Positions 48,875 to 58,581 of a stretch of 60,868 bases of DNA are shown piece after piece. The first letter of the stretch is position 1. Every line of letters starts with the position of its first letter. The stretch lies in NCBI GenBank assembly GCA_902778535.1, contig CACYYG010000018.1, positions 1-60,868 on the forward strand, read 5' to 3'. A program made the position numbers and the translations under genes. Origin of the DNA: an uncultured Prevotellaceae bacterium. GTDB taxonomy: Bacteria; Bacteroidota; Bacteroidia; Bacteroidales; Bacteroidaceae. The notes below the pieces were generated by a model. That model made no database searches and was not told where the DNA came from. It saw only the letters and a list, made by a program, of their open reading frames with translations.

Positions 48875-50022
48875 AGTTTTAGAAAATTAACGATTCGTTC
48901 ACATGCATGACCATCGCCATAAGGATTGACGGCCTTGCTCATTCTTTCGTATGCTTGTGTGTCGTCAAGCAGCATGCTTACCTCGCTGACGATTTTGTCA
49001 TAGTCGGTGCCTACCAGGTGCACAGTGCCACTGTCGAGTGCTTCTGGCCGTTCCGTTGTGTCACGCATCACCAATACAGGTTTGCCAAGTCCCGGTGCCT
49101 CTTCCTGAATCCCGCCGCTGTCAGTCAGAACGATGTATGCCTTCTCCATCAAGAATACAAAACTCAAATATTCTAATGGCTCGATGAAGAACATATTGTC
49201 AATGTCGTTCATCCGTTCTCCAAACACTTCATGAATAGGTCTACGCACATTAGGGTTTAGGTGCATTGGATAGACAAAGTCCACTAACGGATATTTCTTT
49301 GTTAGATCCTTGATGGCTGTGCATATATGTATGAATCCATCACCGAAGTTTTCTCGGCGGTGACCAGTGATAAGCACAAGGCGGCGTCCGTCATGCAATC
49401 GCTTCACGTCGTAGCCAGATTTTAGCAAGATTGTTTTCTGCTCATTGGCTAGTTCGATATTGTGATTCAATTTCTCTACAACCATATACAAAGCATCAAT
49501 GACCGTATTGCCTGTAACGATAGTCTTGCCCGTGGCAATCTCAGCCTTGAGATTTATTTCCGCCAATGGAGTGGGGGCGAAGTTATAAGTAGCCATGCGA
49601 CCCGTAAGCTGACGGTTCATCTCTTCTGGCCATGGACTATAGATATTGTGTGTGCGGAGTCCTGCCTCTACGTGACCAACTGGTATTTGCTGGTAGAAGG
49701 CGGCCAAAGCCGCGGCGGTGGAAGTGGTTGTGTCGCCATGCACTAAAACAACATCAGGCTGACATTGAGTGAGCACATCGCGCATACCTGTTAGCACTCT
49801 CGCGGTAATGTCATAAAGGTCTTGACCTTGCTTCATGATGTTTAGATCGTAGTCGGGCTTCACATCAAATATCTTCAATACTTGATCAAGCATCTCGCGA
49901 TGCTGGCCCGTCACACATACTATTGTCTTAAAGACCTCTGGCTCCTGTTGAAAACGCTTCACCAGCGGACACATCTTAATTGCCTCAGGGCGTGTACCAA
50001 AAACTATGAGTATTTTTTTCAT
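48871..50022 (-). CDS. wecB: UDP-N-acetylglucosamine 2-epimerase (non-hydrolysing)
   Basis: 383 residues. WecB/MnaA motifs: FGTRPEAIKMCPL, VTGQHREMLDQ, HVEAGLRT, GHRRENFGDG and DSGGIQEEAP. It converts UDP-GlcNAc to UDP-ManNAc, so the glycan of this locus likely contains ManNAc or a derivative. No WecC dehydrogenase is in the window. Confidence 0.95.
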   Translation of the reverse strand: MKKILIVFGTRPEAIKMCPLVKRFQQEPEVFKTIVCVTGQHREMLDQVLKIFDVKPDYDLNIMKQGQDLYDITARVLTGMRDVLTQCQPDVVLVHGDTTTSTAAALAAFYQQIPVGHVEAGLRTHNIYSPWPEEMNRQLTGRMATYNFAPTPLAEINLKAEIATGKTIVTGNTVIDALYMVVEKLNHNIELANEQKTILLKSGYDVKRLHDGRRLVLITGHRRENFGDGFIHICTAIKDLTKKYPLVDFVYPMHLNPNVRRPIHEVFGERMNDIDNMFFIEPLEYLSFVFLMEKAYIVLTDSGGIQEEAPGLGKPVLVMRDTTERPEALDSGTVHLVGTDYDKIVSEVSMLLDDTQAYERMSKAVNPYGDGHACERIVNFLKL

Positions 50023-50044
50023 ATTATGTCCTTTTAATCATGCA

Positions 50045-50119
50045 TTACTGAAGAATTTGCTTTTCCGTAAGTGTTTTGCGCAATCGGTCTACGCCGTTTG
50101 TTAAAATTTCTATCATCAT
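50045..50119 (-). CDS. Short ORF (24 aa) coupled to the upstream GT2 gene
   Basis: ATG ATG follows the TGA of the GT2 gene directly. The peptide MMIEILTNGVDRLRKTLTEK ends in QILQ. It has a helical, charged look but no recognised family. It could be the N-terminal remnant of a deleted locus gene or a genuine small protein. Coding is doubtful. Confidence 0.3.
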   Translation of the reverse strand: MMIEILTNGVDRLRKTLTEKQILQ

Positions 50120-51007
50120 TCAAATACTGAGTTTTAAATCGTTGATGATAGCCTTGAGGATGGTAATATGTTCGCTGGCGTTCTTCTGGCCTAACAGTTT
50201 CTTGACGTATGCACTGGCTAACCTTGTCCGGTAATAGCGAATGAAGTTCTTTGTAGCCTTTTTAGTAGTAATTCCCTTCTTCTTGTTCGACAGAACTGTA
50301 GATTGCACCATCTTCTTTTCAGTAGAAAGCATCATGGGGCGTTCAAGAGTTAGGTGTAGAAAATGCAGGTGCTTGTTATATTGGAAATGTGCTCCAAAAC
50401 GTTTTTTAAGGCGGTAGTGTATATCATCTTCTTCTCCATACATGAAGATTTCCTCATCGAACATTCCCACCTCCTCAAATTTTTCTTTGCTGATGAAGAA
50501 ACAAGAACCTTGCAGGTACATGTATTTTGGACGATAGATATCAAACTTGTTGCAGAAGGAACTAATGATTGGAATGAGATAGCCGTTCATGCGTCGTGAA
50601 CAATCGAAAGACAACGGGCTCTTTACTGTGTCGGACAGCATTTGCTTCGTGCCGTACATGCATAGATTTCTGTTGCGTTTAAATGCCTCAACAGCTGTTT
50701 TGAACAAAGGCTCAACCATGCGCACATCGGGGTTCATAATCATGATGACAGGAGCCGTTGCCTTTCGGATGCCGACATTGTTGCCTTGTCCGTAACCGCC
50801 ATTGTGGGTATTATGGATGAGGATGATATCATCTCCATAAAGAGCCTGTAGGCGGTTGAACATATCGGTGCTCTCGGGGCTGTTGTCCACGACAATCACT
50901 TCCAGCGCCTCCCGCGGCAAGTCACAATACTGCCAGATGGAGTGCAGGCAGTCGTAGATGTCGTGTTCAGACTTATATGTTACGATGATTATGCTGAGCT
51001 GTTTCAT
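50120..51007 (-). CDS. Family 2 glycosyltransferase (rhamnosyltransferase-like)
   Basis: 295 residues: SIIIVTYKSEHDIYDCLHSI, VIVVDNSPE, GGYGQGNNVGI, IMNPDVRM (DxD equivalent) and EEIFMYGEEDD. This pattern is typical of WbbL-type rhamnosyl- or related hexosyltransferases. The start overlaps the upstream GT4 gene by 4 bp. Confidence 0.88.
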   Translation of the reverse strand: MKQLSIIIVTYKSEHDIYDCLHSIWQYCDLPREALEVIVVDNSPESTDMFNRLQALYGDDIILIHNTHNGGYGQGNNVGIRKATAPVIMIMNPDVRMVEPLFKTAVEAFKRNRNLCMYGTKQMLSDTVKSPLSFDCSRRMNGYLIPIISSFCNKFDIYRPKYMYLQGSCFFISKEKFEEVGMFDEEIFMYGEEDDIHYRLKKRFGAHFQYNKHLHFLHLTLERPMMLSTEKKMVQSTVLSNKKKGITTKKATKNFIRYYRTRLASAYVKKLLGQKNASEHITILKAIINDLKLSI

Positions 51008-52185
51008 ATTTTTCCTCCCAAGATATCATTAAAGAAAGAATATACATTAGCAATGTTGTTTTCTGATGAATATAGTTGATTTACGGTCGTAAATGCTCTT
51101 TCTTTATACTGAGTGTAATATTCTTCGGAATGGATACTTATATCATGAAAGAGACTTGTGAGTTGCTCTTTTGTCTCATATCGAAGGGCAATTTCTTCCC
51201 CAGTAATTTCAACTCCATTATCTAATTGCTCTCGAGTGCCTGCTGTATTTTTTCCAATTGCAAGACAACCGCAAAACATTGCTTCTGGCATACAGCGCCC
51301 AAAACCTTCACTGCGTGAAGGGATGACAATCGCTTGTGCATGCATCATAAATTCTTTTATATCAGGACGCTGTTCAAATATCTTAACACAGTCTTCTAGA
51401 CCATTTTGTTGGATAAATGTTATAAGCTTATTGTAAAAGGCATGTTCTGGATGATCTCCAATTATATATAGTGGGATAATATTTGTGGCTTGTTTTTGAT
51501 AATTTGCATATGCTTCTAACATATCTAATACACCCTTGGCTTCTATCAATCTTCCTGCATAAAGGAAATAATCCTTTTTAACTTCATGTGGCATTGTATC
51601 GATCGATTTCTGTATTCCATTGTAGATGACTCGGGATTCTGGACGGCCTTCTTGCCTAAAATAACGTTGAATGTCTTTGGTAATACAGATATTGTAAGAG
51701 TTTGGTGATGTCAATAGATGATAGAAATAATTACGAGATGGAAAGAAATGGAGTCCAAAGTCTGTGTCAACGTATTCCCTAATATGGTATACGTGAGGTA
51801 TGCCAAGACGTCGTGATACCCAATAACCGATGGTGCTAATGCTTACATTGGTATGCACTAACATGATGCCCTTGTTACGTACAGCTTTTGTGATTTTTCT
51901 AATTGCAAAAAAATTAACTGTTCGGTGAACTATTATACGTGGTATAAACAGTAGATAGTCTATTACTGATTTTAACCATGGATATACTGTGTCGTAATAT
52001 CGAGTTATGATAGTTGGAATATCCATGTCGGCAATTGAGGAATAGATACCTTTGCGGTCTGGCATCACGACAAAGGGCTGAATGCCTTTTTGCCTCAAGC
52101 CTTCTAACATGACAATAAAAGATCTATTGCTCCCTCCTGTTAGACTTGTCTTGTGTAGGACGAATAAAACCCTGATTTGTTTCAT
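51004..52185 (-). CDS. Family 4 glycosyltransferase
   Basis: 393 residues, GT-B. N-terminal LFVLHKTSLTGGSNRS (acceptor loop), VIYNGI, FLYAGRLIEAKGVLDML, and SRSEGFGRCMPEAMFCGCLAI with the donor-binding EX7E-type glutamates. Strongly AT-rich, as expected for a strain-variable polysaccharide gene. Confidence 0.9.
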   Translation of the reverse strand: MKQIRVLFVLHKTSLTGGSNRSFIVMLEGLRQKGIQPFVVMPDRKGIYSSIADMDIPTIITRYYDTVYPWLKSVIDYLLFIPRIIVHRTVNFFAIRKITKAVRNKGIMLVHTNVSISTIGYWVSRRLGIPHVYHIREYVDTDFGLHFFPSRNYFYHLLTSPNSYNICITKDIQRYFRQEGRPESRVIYNGIQKSIDTMPHEVKKDYFLYAGRLIEAKGVLDMLEAYANYQKQATNIIPLYIIGDHPEHAFYNKLITFIQQNGLEDCVKIFEQRPDIKEFMMHAQAIVIPSRSEGFGRCMPEAMFCGCLAIGKNTAGTREQLDNGVEITGEEIALRYETKEQLTSLFHDISIHSEEYYTQYKERAFTTVNQLYSSENNIANVYSFFNDILGGKI

Positions 52186-52193
52186 AAAACTAT

Positions 52194-53414
52194 TTACTCT
52201 TCTGTTTTAAAAGCTGGTCTCACTCTCTCAAAGGCGCATTTGGCAACACAATAGATCGGGATGAAGTTTGCATACCAAAGCGGATAGCCTCGAATAATGA
52301 AGTTTAATGCGGAAATGATAAATACAGCAGTCATGGCCTTGAGATGCTGCGGGTTATACATTGCAACAAGATAGAAAGCAATCACAAGGAATAGACCGAT
52401 AAGCCCATAATCATAGATGAATACACGGAAACCAGAATTGCCGAAAGATTCTGTATCTCTGTCTCGCCCCCATAACGCATCCGATGAGCTCATAAGGCTA
52501 TCAAAGTCTGCTTCAAAATCATCTGTAACGCGGTTGTCACCGACCATTTCACCGTCGTCTATCTCCAGACGTATCATTATGAGGTCATGCAACAGGTTGT
52601 TGCCGTTGTTATAATAGAATGAACCGATCACAATCACAGCAATAAAGCCTATTGCCATGAGGGTCTTTCTAATAAAGTGTTTACCCCTGACCCAAAGTCC
52701 AAGAAATATAACGCCTACCAGCAATCCGTAGGCAGCCAGCGAGAAGGAGATGATGGTGGCCACAAGCAACGATACATTATACCACTTCTTCCAATGTCCT
52801 ATCTGAGTGAAAAGTAGCATAACGGTCATGGTGCCCATGTGTCCAGGCTCTAGGAAGACAGAGTGAAAGCGGGGGATGATGGTAAATAGCGATCTGTCAT
52901 CTACCATGAAAAAGAAGTAGTTTGAATAGGAGTATGTAGTCAGGAATTCTGCATTGCGCGAAGGGAGCGGGAATCCCATGATATAGAGCACAAAGAAAAA
53001 CATGGATATGATTAGAAATGCGCCCATGCCTTTTGACATCGCATTGCAGAATCGCATGATTTCTTTTGAGTCAACCCTGAAAATGGAAAAGAAAATAATA
53101 AGATGAAATATATTGGCAATATAGGAGTTGATGTCTCGGCTACGTGTGATTGACTGATAGAATATGAGCAAAGCACACGCCAAAATGGGCAGAATGATGT
53201 TGCTGTTGTTATAGTAGGGCGTGCTCATTGGGCGTGCAAGAGCCATGGAGAATACAAAGCAGGCGCTTGCCACAATGATATAATAGATGCCTAATGGCCA
53301 CATAAACCATGGATTCAACGACCCAAGGAAAGCGATTGCCATACCCGTGAAGAATGAAGCCCTGACAATCGATTCTCGTTTCCACTGATATAAACTGGTA
53401 ACCTTGATAGTCAT
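52194..53414 (-). CDS. O-antigen/capsule polymerase (Wzy-like)
   Basis: 406 residues with about 10-11 transmembrane helices and one large periplasmic loop (residues about 275-320, acidic, DDGEMVGDNRVTDDFEAD). This layout, with low sequence conservation, is that of Wzy polymerases, which join lipid-linked repeat units in the periplasm. Assigned from topology and position between the flippase and glycosyltransferase genes. It overlaps the flippase by 4 bp. Confidence 0.75.
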   Translation of the reverse strand: MTIKVTSLYQWKRESIVRASFFTGMAIAFLGSLNPWFMWPLGIYYIIVASACFVFSMALARPMSTPYYNNSNIILPILACALLIFYQSITRSRDINSYIANIFHLIIFFSIFRVDSKEIMRFCNAMSKGMGAFLIISMFFFVLYIMGFPLPSRNAEFLTTYSYSNYFFFMVDDRSLFTIIPRFHSVFLEPGHMGTMTVMLLFTQIGHWKKWYNVSLLVATIISFSLAAYGLLVGVIFLGLWVRGKHFIRKTLMAIGFIAVIVIGSFYYNNGNNLLHDLIMIRLEIDDGEMVGDNRVTDDFEADFDSLMSSSDALWGRDRDTESFGNSGFRVFIYDYGLIGLFLVIAFYLVAMYNPQHLKAMTAVFIISALNFIIRGYPLWYANFIPIYCVAKCAFERVRPAFKTEE

Positions 53415-54931
53415 CTCTTTAGAAAATTCTTAATAAGGATCGTTGCAAACGATTTTTCTTCCTTGTTCATCACCAACAACCACCCTGCTGCTATGCCGAA
53501 CAGAGCAGAAAAGAGGATTGTTAACAGAAATCTCATGTGAAAGTGGAGGTAGGTAGTGCAAACATAGCATATCACACCAATGACGATACAATGAAGCGTT
53601 GTTGGAACAATGACATCCCGTATATATCCCCAGATGCTAAGACCAGTCTTGAAATGCATGTAGGGTATACGTGCCAGCGCTACTACCAACTCAACAACCA
53701 CATAAAGTACCATGACTGACCTGATTGATAATCCATGCTTGAACATAAGCCATGCAATGGCAACATAGATCAGTTTTGGAGTATATGTAAGGAGCGTGAA
53801 AACCCGGATGTTGCCAATTGCTTGATTGGCAGAACTCAGGCCCAAGGTTATTTGGTCGAAAAGGAATGCAAGTAGAATGAACCGACAGAACATATCTGTT
53901 TGTACTGGAACTTCCTTCAGCCAGATGTTAAGAATAGCAGGCATCTCAGCAATCAAGGGAATGATGACCACCGCCAATATCGTAACAGAGAATTTGCTTT
54001 GTCGTGCTGCCATGTCAAGCATTTTTTTTCGGTCGCCTTTCCCTTCTGCTTGCATCAGTTGAGGGTTCATGGCGTTGAGTATAGAGGTTACCAGGAAAGA
54101 AATGGCTCCGTTAATCTGGTAGGCAATACCGTAGGCCGCATTGATGGCAGTGCCCCAAAAGTGATTAAGTACAACGGCTATTCCTTGATTGCGGGCTGCC
54201 ACACATCCCATGCCGTATGTAGTCCACCCTGCAAATCCTGTAATCATTTTTATATATGTCTTGCTTAGGTCTTTTCGTCTAAAAAGAATCTGACATTCAG
54301 GGAAACGGTATAGTGCATAGGCTGAGAATACTATTAGATTCAGGGCGACAATGAGTCCCATCATCCACGCGTATGCCAACAATCTGTCGAAACTCACATA
54401 GGCTAGTCCAATAGCGAGAAGCAACTTTACCACACTATCGATTATTTCAACAATGGCAATGAAGACTATTTTCTCATGTGCAATAAACAACGCCTTGAAA
54501 GGAGAAGTGAGAATAGTCGCCAGTAACATTCCAATGGTGATGACATATACGATTTCTGCTACTGGTCTCCGGGCGGAATTGATGTTAAGGATGCTGTCAA
54601 ACAGTACATCTTTTAGTAGTAGTAACACTAAACTAATCAATAGACCAAATACAACATGAATAAACAGACTGTTTACAAAAAGTTTCCGCAACTGTGTTGT
54701 GTCTTTCTTGGAGCTGTAGTATGAGAGAAACCGTTGAGTGGTGATAATAAGCGCATTGGTAATAAACCCCAACATGGCTACCACGCCAGCGATAACTGAA
54801 TAGACGCCAAAGTCATCTACATCCAGAGCGTTTAGTATTATACGTGTTGAATAGAGTGAAAGACATGTGGTGATAATAGCTTTCACATATTGCAGTACGG
54901 TGTTAACAATGATTCGCTTCTCTGAATCCAT
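53411..54931 (-). CDS. Polysaccharide flippase (Wzx, MOP superfamily)
   Basis: 506 residues and about 14 transmembrane helices. N-terminal RIIVNTVLQYVKAIITTCLS and LYSTRIILNALDVDDFGVYS is the Wzx pattern. It moves the undecaprenyl-linked repeat unit across the inner membrane. Follows the Wzz gene after 15 bp. Confidence 0.88.
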   Translation of the reverse strand: MDSEKRIIVNTVLQYVKAIITTCLSLYSTRIILNALDVDDFGVYSVIAGVVAMLGFITNALIITTQRFLSYYSSKKDTTQLRKLFVNSLFIHVVFGLLISLVLLLLKDVLFDSILNINSARRPVAEIVYVITIGMLLATILTSPFKALFIAHEKIVFIAIVEIIDSVVKLLLAIGLAYVSFDRLLAYAWMMGLIVALNLIVFSAYALYRFPECQILFRRKDLSKTYIKMITGFAGWTTYGMGCVAARNQGIAVVLNHFWGTAINAAYGIAYQINGAISFLVTSILNAMNPQLMQAEGKGDRKKMLDMAARQSKFSVTILAVVIIPLIAEMPAILNIWLKEVPVQTDMFCRFILLAFLFDQITLGLSSANQAIGNIRVFTLLTYTPKLIYVAIAWLMFKHGLSIRSVMVLYVVVELVVALARIPYMHFKTGLSIWGYIRDVIVPTTLHCIVIGVICYVCTTYLHFHMRFLLTILFSALFGIAAGWLLVMNKEEKSFATILIKNFLKR

Positions 54932-54946
54932 TGTTTATAAGGCTGT

Positions 54947-56014
54947 TTACTTCTCTTCTTTATCCGCAACAGAGAACAGGTCGTCTTTTAAGATTAGGAG
55001 TGTCCGGATAATGAATACCAGAAACATCATTCCTAAGACAAAAATAACACGCTTCGGACCTGCGGGAAGGATGGGTATGGCGGCACCCTTCAGCAGCGTG
55101 AAGGCCGGCGTACGTTCCTGTACTTTGCTCTGTGCGGCCTGTAGCTGTGCCATCAACATGGAGTAGCTGGTATATTTCAGCTGCATCTCGTTCTCTAAGG
55201 CGGCCAGCTTGTTGCGATGGCTCTCCAAGACGGTATGTTGGTTTGCATCTGCATAGCGGGCATGCTCCATATAGGCGTTCACGTACTCATGGTGGGCACT
55301 GTCTGCCAAGGCAGTGTAATAGGCTACGTCAGTACGTGCTTTGTTCGTACGATAGTTGGTGATAAAGCCCTGAAGGCGGACAATGACGGAGTCTGCCAAC
55401 GTCTTGCAGACGAGCGGATCCTGGTCTTTCACGTTGATAGAGATGACGCCGGTTTTCTTGTCCACGCTGAGGGTGATGTTCCCCTGTATAGATGCCACTA
55501 CGTCATCCTGTTTACGAGAAAGGACGTAGGGGTTGAACTGTGTGCTATCGTTGGCAGCCTTGTCTTCGTCTTTCGACTTGAACAGATTTCTGACCAGTGA
55601 TGTGGCACCACTCCACCAAGGTTGCTTCAGGTGTTTAGTCAGATAATCGTAATAGGTGGCTTTGACTCTTCCGTCCTGTGTCTGCACCGTAATGTTGAAG
55701 AGATTGCATACGAAGGCGTTGTCATCCATCAAATCAGGATAGAGCAACGGCGTGATGGCATCACTGGTTTGCATTTCGCCCAGATCTATGCCAAAGGATG
55801 AGGCGATAGATCCAAGCGTGCCGCCAGCTCCTAAGGATGACTCCATCTCGGGTGCCAGACGGGCCTCGGTGGTATAATAGCGTGGCAGGCTGAAGATGTA
55901 GACGCAAGAAAGCACAAACGTAATAGCCAGTGGCAGATAGAACTTACTACGCTTCTGGATTATTTTGCGTGTGATGTCTCTGAGGTCTATGATCTCTCTT
56001 TTCTTCTCTTCCAT
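54947..56014 (-). CDS. Wzz-type chain-length determinant
   Basis: 355 residues: TM1 at about 24-44, a long periplasmic helical region (residues 200-310, with coiled-coil character), proline-rich TM2 start PILPAGPKRVIFVLGMMF. No tyrosine kinase domain follows, so it is an O-antigen-type or uncoupled capsule co-polymerase. 6 bp after the export gene. Confidence 0.88.
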   Translation of the reverse strand: MEEKKREIIDLRDITRKIIQKRSKFYLPLAITFVLSCVYIFSLPRYYTTEARLAPEMESSLGAGGTLGSIASSFGIDLGEMQTSDAITPLLYPDLMDDNAFVCNLFNITVQTQDGRVKATYYDYLTKHLKQPWWSGATSLVRNLFKSKDEDKAANDSTQFNPYVLSRKQDDVVASIQGNITLSVDKKTGVISINVKDQDPLVCKTLADSVIVRLQGFITNYRTNKARTDVAYYTALADSAHHEYVNAYMEHARYADANQHTVLESHRNKLAALENEMQLKYTSYSMLMAQLQAAQSKVQERTPAFTLLKGAAIPILPAGPKRVIFVLGMMFLVFIIRTLLILKDDLFSVADKEEK

Positions 56015-56020
56015 ATTCTG

Positions 56021-58519
56021 CTACTTAAACAAGTTCACCAGAGTGGCTATCATCGTGGCGATGGAGGCGGTGGTGGAGCCGATGGCAAGAGTTTCGGCGG
56101 TGCTCAGCTTGTTGCCGCGCTGCTTCGTGGGAACCACGATTTCGCAGCCGGGTTTGGGCTTATGCTTGCGGTCGGCCTTGGCTACGGTGCCGTTCATGTA
56201 GATGATGTATGTGTGGCGTTTCTTGGCGTTGTCGCCGAAACCGCCGGCCTGGTTGATGTAGTATTTCAGGTTTTTGCCGTCGACGTAGCTTGTAGTATTC
56301 GGGTACATCACCTCGCCGTTGATCTTCACCGTACCACTGTATTCGGGCACAATGATGCGGTCGCCCTCGCGGAGCACGATGTCAGCGTCGCTGCCGGGGT
56401 GTGCCAAAGCTTGGTCGAGCTGGATACCGACAGGATAGGTGGCGCTCATGTCGAGGCGGCTGACATCGATGGAGTCCTTGCCGCTGGAGCGTTTGGCAGC
56501 GTTGCGCAGCGACTCTTGGCGGGCCAGCTCCTCAGCAGTGCGTTGACGGATAAGACGGGCACCGGAGGGATAGGCTGTCTTCGACAGACCGCCGGCACGC
56601 TTGATAAGCTCACTGAGACGCTCACTCTTTTTCGTCAGCGTGTAGGTGCCTTCAAACAGTACCTCACCCTCAATGCTGATGTTCTGCTGGGGCAGGTAGC
56701 CGGGGCTTTTGCGCACGTACACCTCGTCGAAGGGTTCCAGATGGAAGGCTTCTGTGCCGTCAACGACGAAACCGTCCTTGATGGCGAAGCTGAAGTGGTG
56801 GGCCACAGTGTCCTGCGACTCTTTGGCGTAGGGGTTAACGATGCGGCGTGACACGTCGACCTTCACCATCGAGGCAGCATCGGTCGGTCCGCCGGCCTGC
56901 AGGATGAAGTCTTCCACCGTTTCATTGCTGGCATAGCGGTAGATGCCGGGATACTGCACCTCGCCGTGGATAGTTAGGGTAGGGGGCTCGATGGTTTCCT
57001 TGCGGCTGGCTATCCAAAGCACGTCCTCGTTGCGCAGTGGAACGTCGGGCGATGTGCCAGCCAAGATGCTGTTGATGTCGACAGAGAGCACTTCCAGTGT
57101 GCGGTCTTCCTTCATGCGGTGCATGACGGCACGCCCGGTGAAGGCTTCCTCACTCAGTCCGCCGGCAGCCTCGACAAGCGAGCGCACGGTGGTAATCTTG
57201 CCGTCAATCTGGTAGGCGCCGGGATGGAACACAGCACCTTTTATTTCAGCCATATTTGAATAGCGTGCGATGATAGAGTCGACCCAGACGGAGTCGCCGT
57301 CGGCCATGCGGAACGTGCCGAAGTCGAACTCGTCGACGGTATGTACCGAGTAGAGTGAGCCGGACTTTCGTGTGACGCGTACTGACGTTTTCAGTGCATC
57401 GCCCATGAAACCTCCGGCATATTTCAGCAGTGCGCCGAGGCTCTCGTCGCTTTTCATCTCATAGAACATGGGGCGCTTCACTCGGCCTGTAGCGTTGACC
57501 AGACAGTCGTAGGAACCTACGATGATGACGTCGTTGTCGGTCAGCTTGACGTTGCCTGTGGCTTTACCGTTGAGAATGAAGTCGTAGACGTCGACGGTGG
57601 AAATGAGGTGGTTGTTGCGATAGACCTTGATATTACGCAGCGTGCCTATGTCGCTGATGCCGCCTGCCATGTAGAGTGCGTTGAACACGGTGGAGAAGGC
57701 CGATAGCGTGTAGGTGCCCGGATAGTTGACCTCGCCCATGACGTTGACGAGGATGGTGCGTGTCTGTCCCACTGAGAGGCGTATCTGGCTGTCGGCATAG
57801 CGTGAGCTGAGCTGTGAGCGCAGGCGGGCATTGGCCTGGGCCACAGTGAGACCGCTAATCTGCACTGGACCGTAGCCGTCGATGGTGATATAGCCGTCGG
57901 GAGTGATGGTGGCGTCGATGCTTTGCTGCGAAGCACCATAGATTTCAACGGCCACAGCGTCGCCAGGACCGAGACGATAGTCGGCAGGCGTGGCAATGTT
58001 CATGTTGGGCTCGAAGCTAAGTGCCTCGTTGTTGAAAATGTCGTGTCCGAAGATGCGGTTCTTCTGTTTCTCCTGCTGTTCCAGCATTTGCTCCAGGAGT
58101 GCGATGGAGTCCACGGGCATGATGCCGCCCAGCTCGGCCTGCATCTGCAGGAAGTTGGGATCGTCTTCATTCCTCGTCGTTGACTGCTGCCTGATCATCT
58201 GGCTGCCACTGCCTGTAACTCGCTGCTGTCCGTTATTGGTGCGCATGCGTTTGCTGGCATTGTTGATGGCCTCGTCAGCCACGGCGCCCATGCCCGACTG
58301 CTGTATCTGCCGCTCATACTTGCGCTTGATGCGTTGTATCTGCTGAATATCTATGCCGCGTTGCATCAGCTTGGCCACTATGTCGGTCTGCGAAGTGCCT
58401 TTCTCTTTCTCCTCCATAATGAAGGAGATGACTTGCTCGTCGGTCATTGTCGACTGTGCCAGGGCAGCGCTGCCTGTAAGCAGTAGCATGATTATTGCCA
58501 GAAGAAATTTCCTCATCAT
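56021..58519 (-). CDS. Polysaccharide export outer-membrane protein (Wza family, multi-SLBB)
   Basis: 832 residues from MMRKFLLAIIMLLLTGSAAL (signal peptide). The Poly_export domain includes YRLGPGDAVAVEIYG and ITIDGYGPVQISGLTVAQA near residue 175-230. At least five SLBB-type segments follow, each with a G-x-V-x-x-P-G-x-Y core (GEVNYPGTYTL, GAVFHPGAYQI, GEVQYPGIYRY, GEVLFEGTYTL, GEVMYPNTTSY). It ends in a hydrophobic helix (TLAIGSTTASIATMIATLV). Builds the outer-membrane exit for the polysaccharide; over twice the size of E. coli Wza, as usual in Bacteroidales. Followed by wzz. Confidence 0.93.
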   Translation of the reverse strand: MMRKFLLAIIMLLLTGSAALAQSTMTDEQVISFIMEEKEKGTSQTDIVAKLMQRGIDIQQIQRIKRKYERQIQQSGMGAVADEAINNASKRMRTNNGQQRVTGSGSQMIRQQSTTRNEDDPNFLQMQAELGGIMPVDSIALLEQMLEQQEKQKNRIFGHDIFNNEALSFEPNMNIATPADYRLGPGDAVAVEIYGASQQSIDATITPDGYITIDGYGPVQISGLTVAQANARLRSQLSSRYADSQIRLSVGQTRTILVNVMGEVNYPGTYTLSAFSTVFNALYMAGGISDIGTLRNIKVYRNNHLISTVDVYDFILNGKATGNVKLTDNDVIIVGSYDCLVNATGRVKRPMFYEMKSDESLGALLKYAGGFMGDALKTSVRVTRKSGSLYSVHTVDEFDFGTFRMADGDSVWVDSIIARYSNMAEIKGAVFHPGAYQIDGKITTVRSLVEAAGGLSEEAFTGRAVMHRMKEDRTLEVLSVDINSILAGTSPDVPLRNEDVLWIASRKETIEPPTLTIHGEVQYPGIYRYASNETVEDFILQAGGPTDAASMVKVDVSRRIVNPYAKESQDTVAHHFSFAIKDGFVVDGTEAFHLEPFDEVYVRKSPGYLPQQNISIEGEVLFEGTYTLTKKSERLSELIKRAGGLSKTAYPSGARLIRQRTAEELARQESLRNAAKRSSGKDSIDVSRLDMSATYPVGIQLDQALAHPGSDADIVLREGDRIIVPEYSGTVKINGEVMYPNTTSYVDGKNLKYYINQAGGFGDNAKKRHTYIIYMNGTVAKADRKHKPKPGCEIVVPTKQRGNKLSTAETLAIGSTTASIATMIATLVNLFK

Positions 58520-58581
58520 TCTCTTTGTTACAATTGTATAGAATAATAACTCCTTTTTCCCTTTTTTATTGCTTTCAATGC

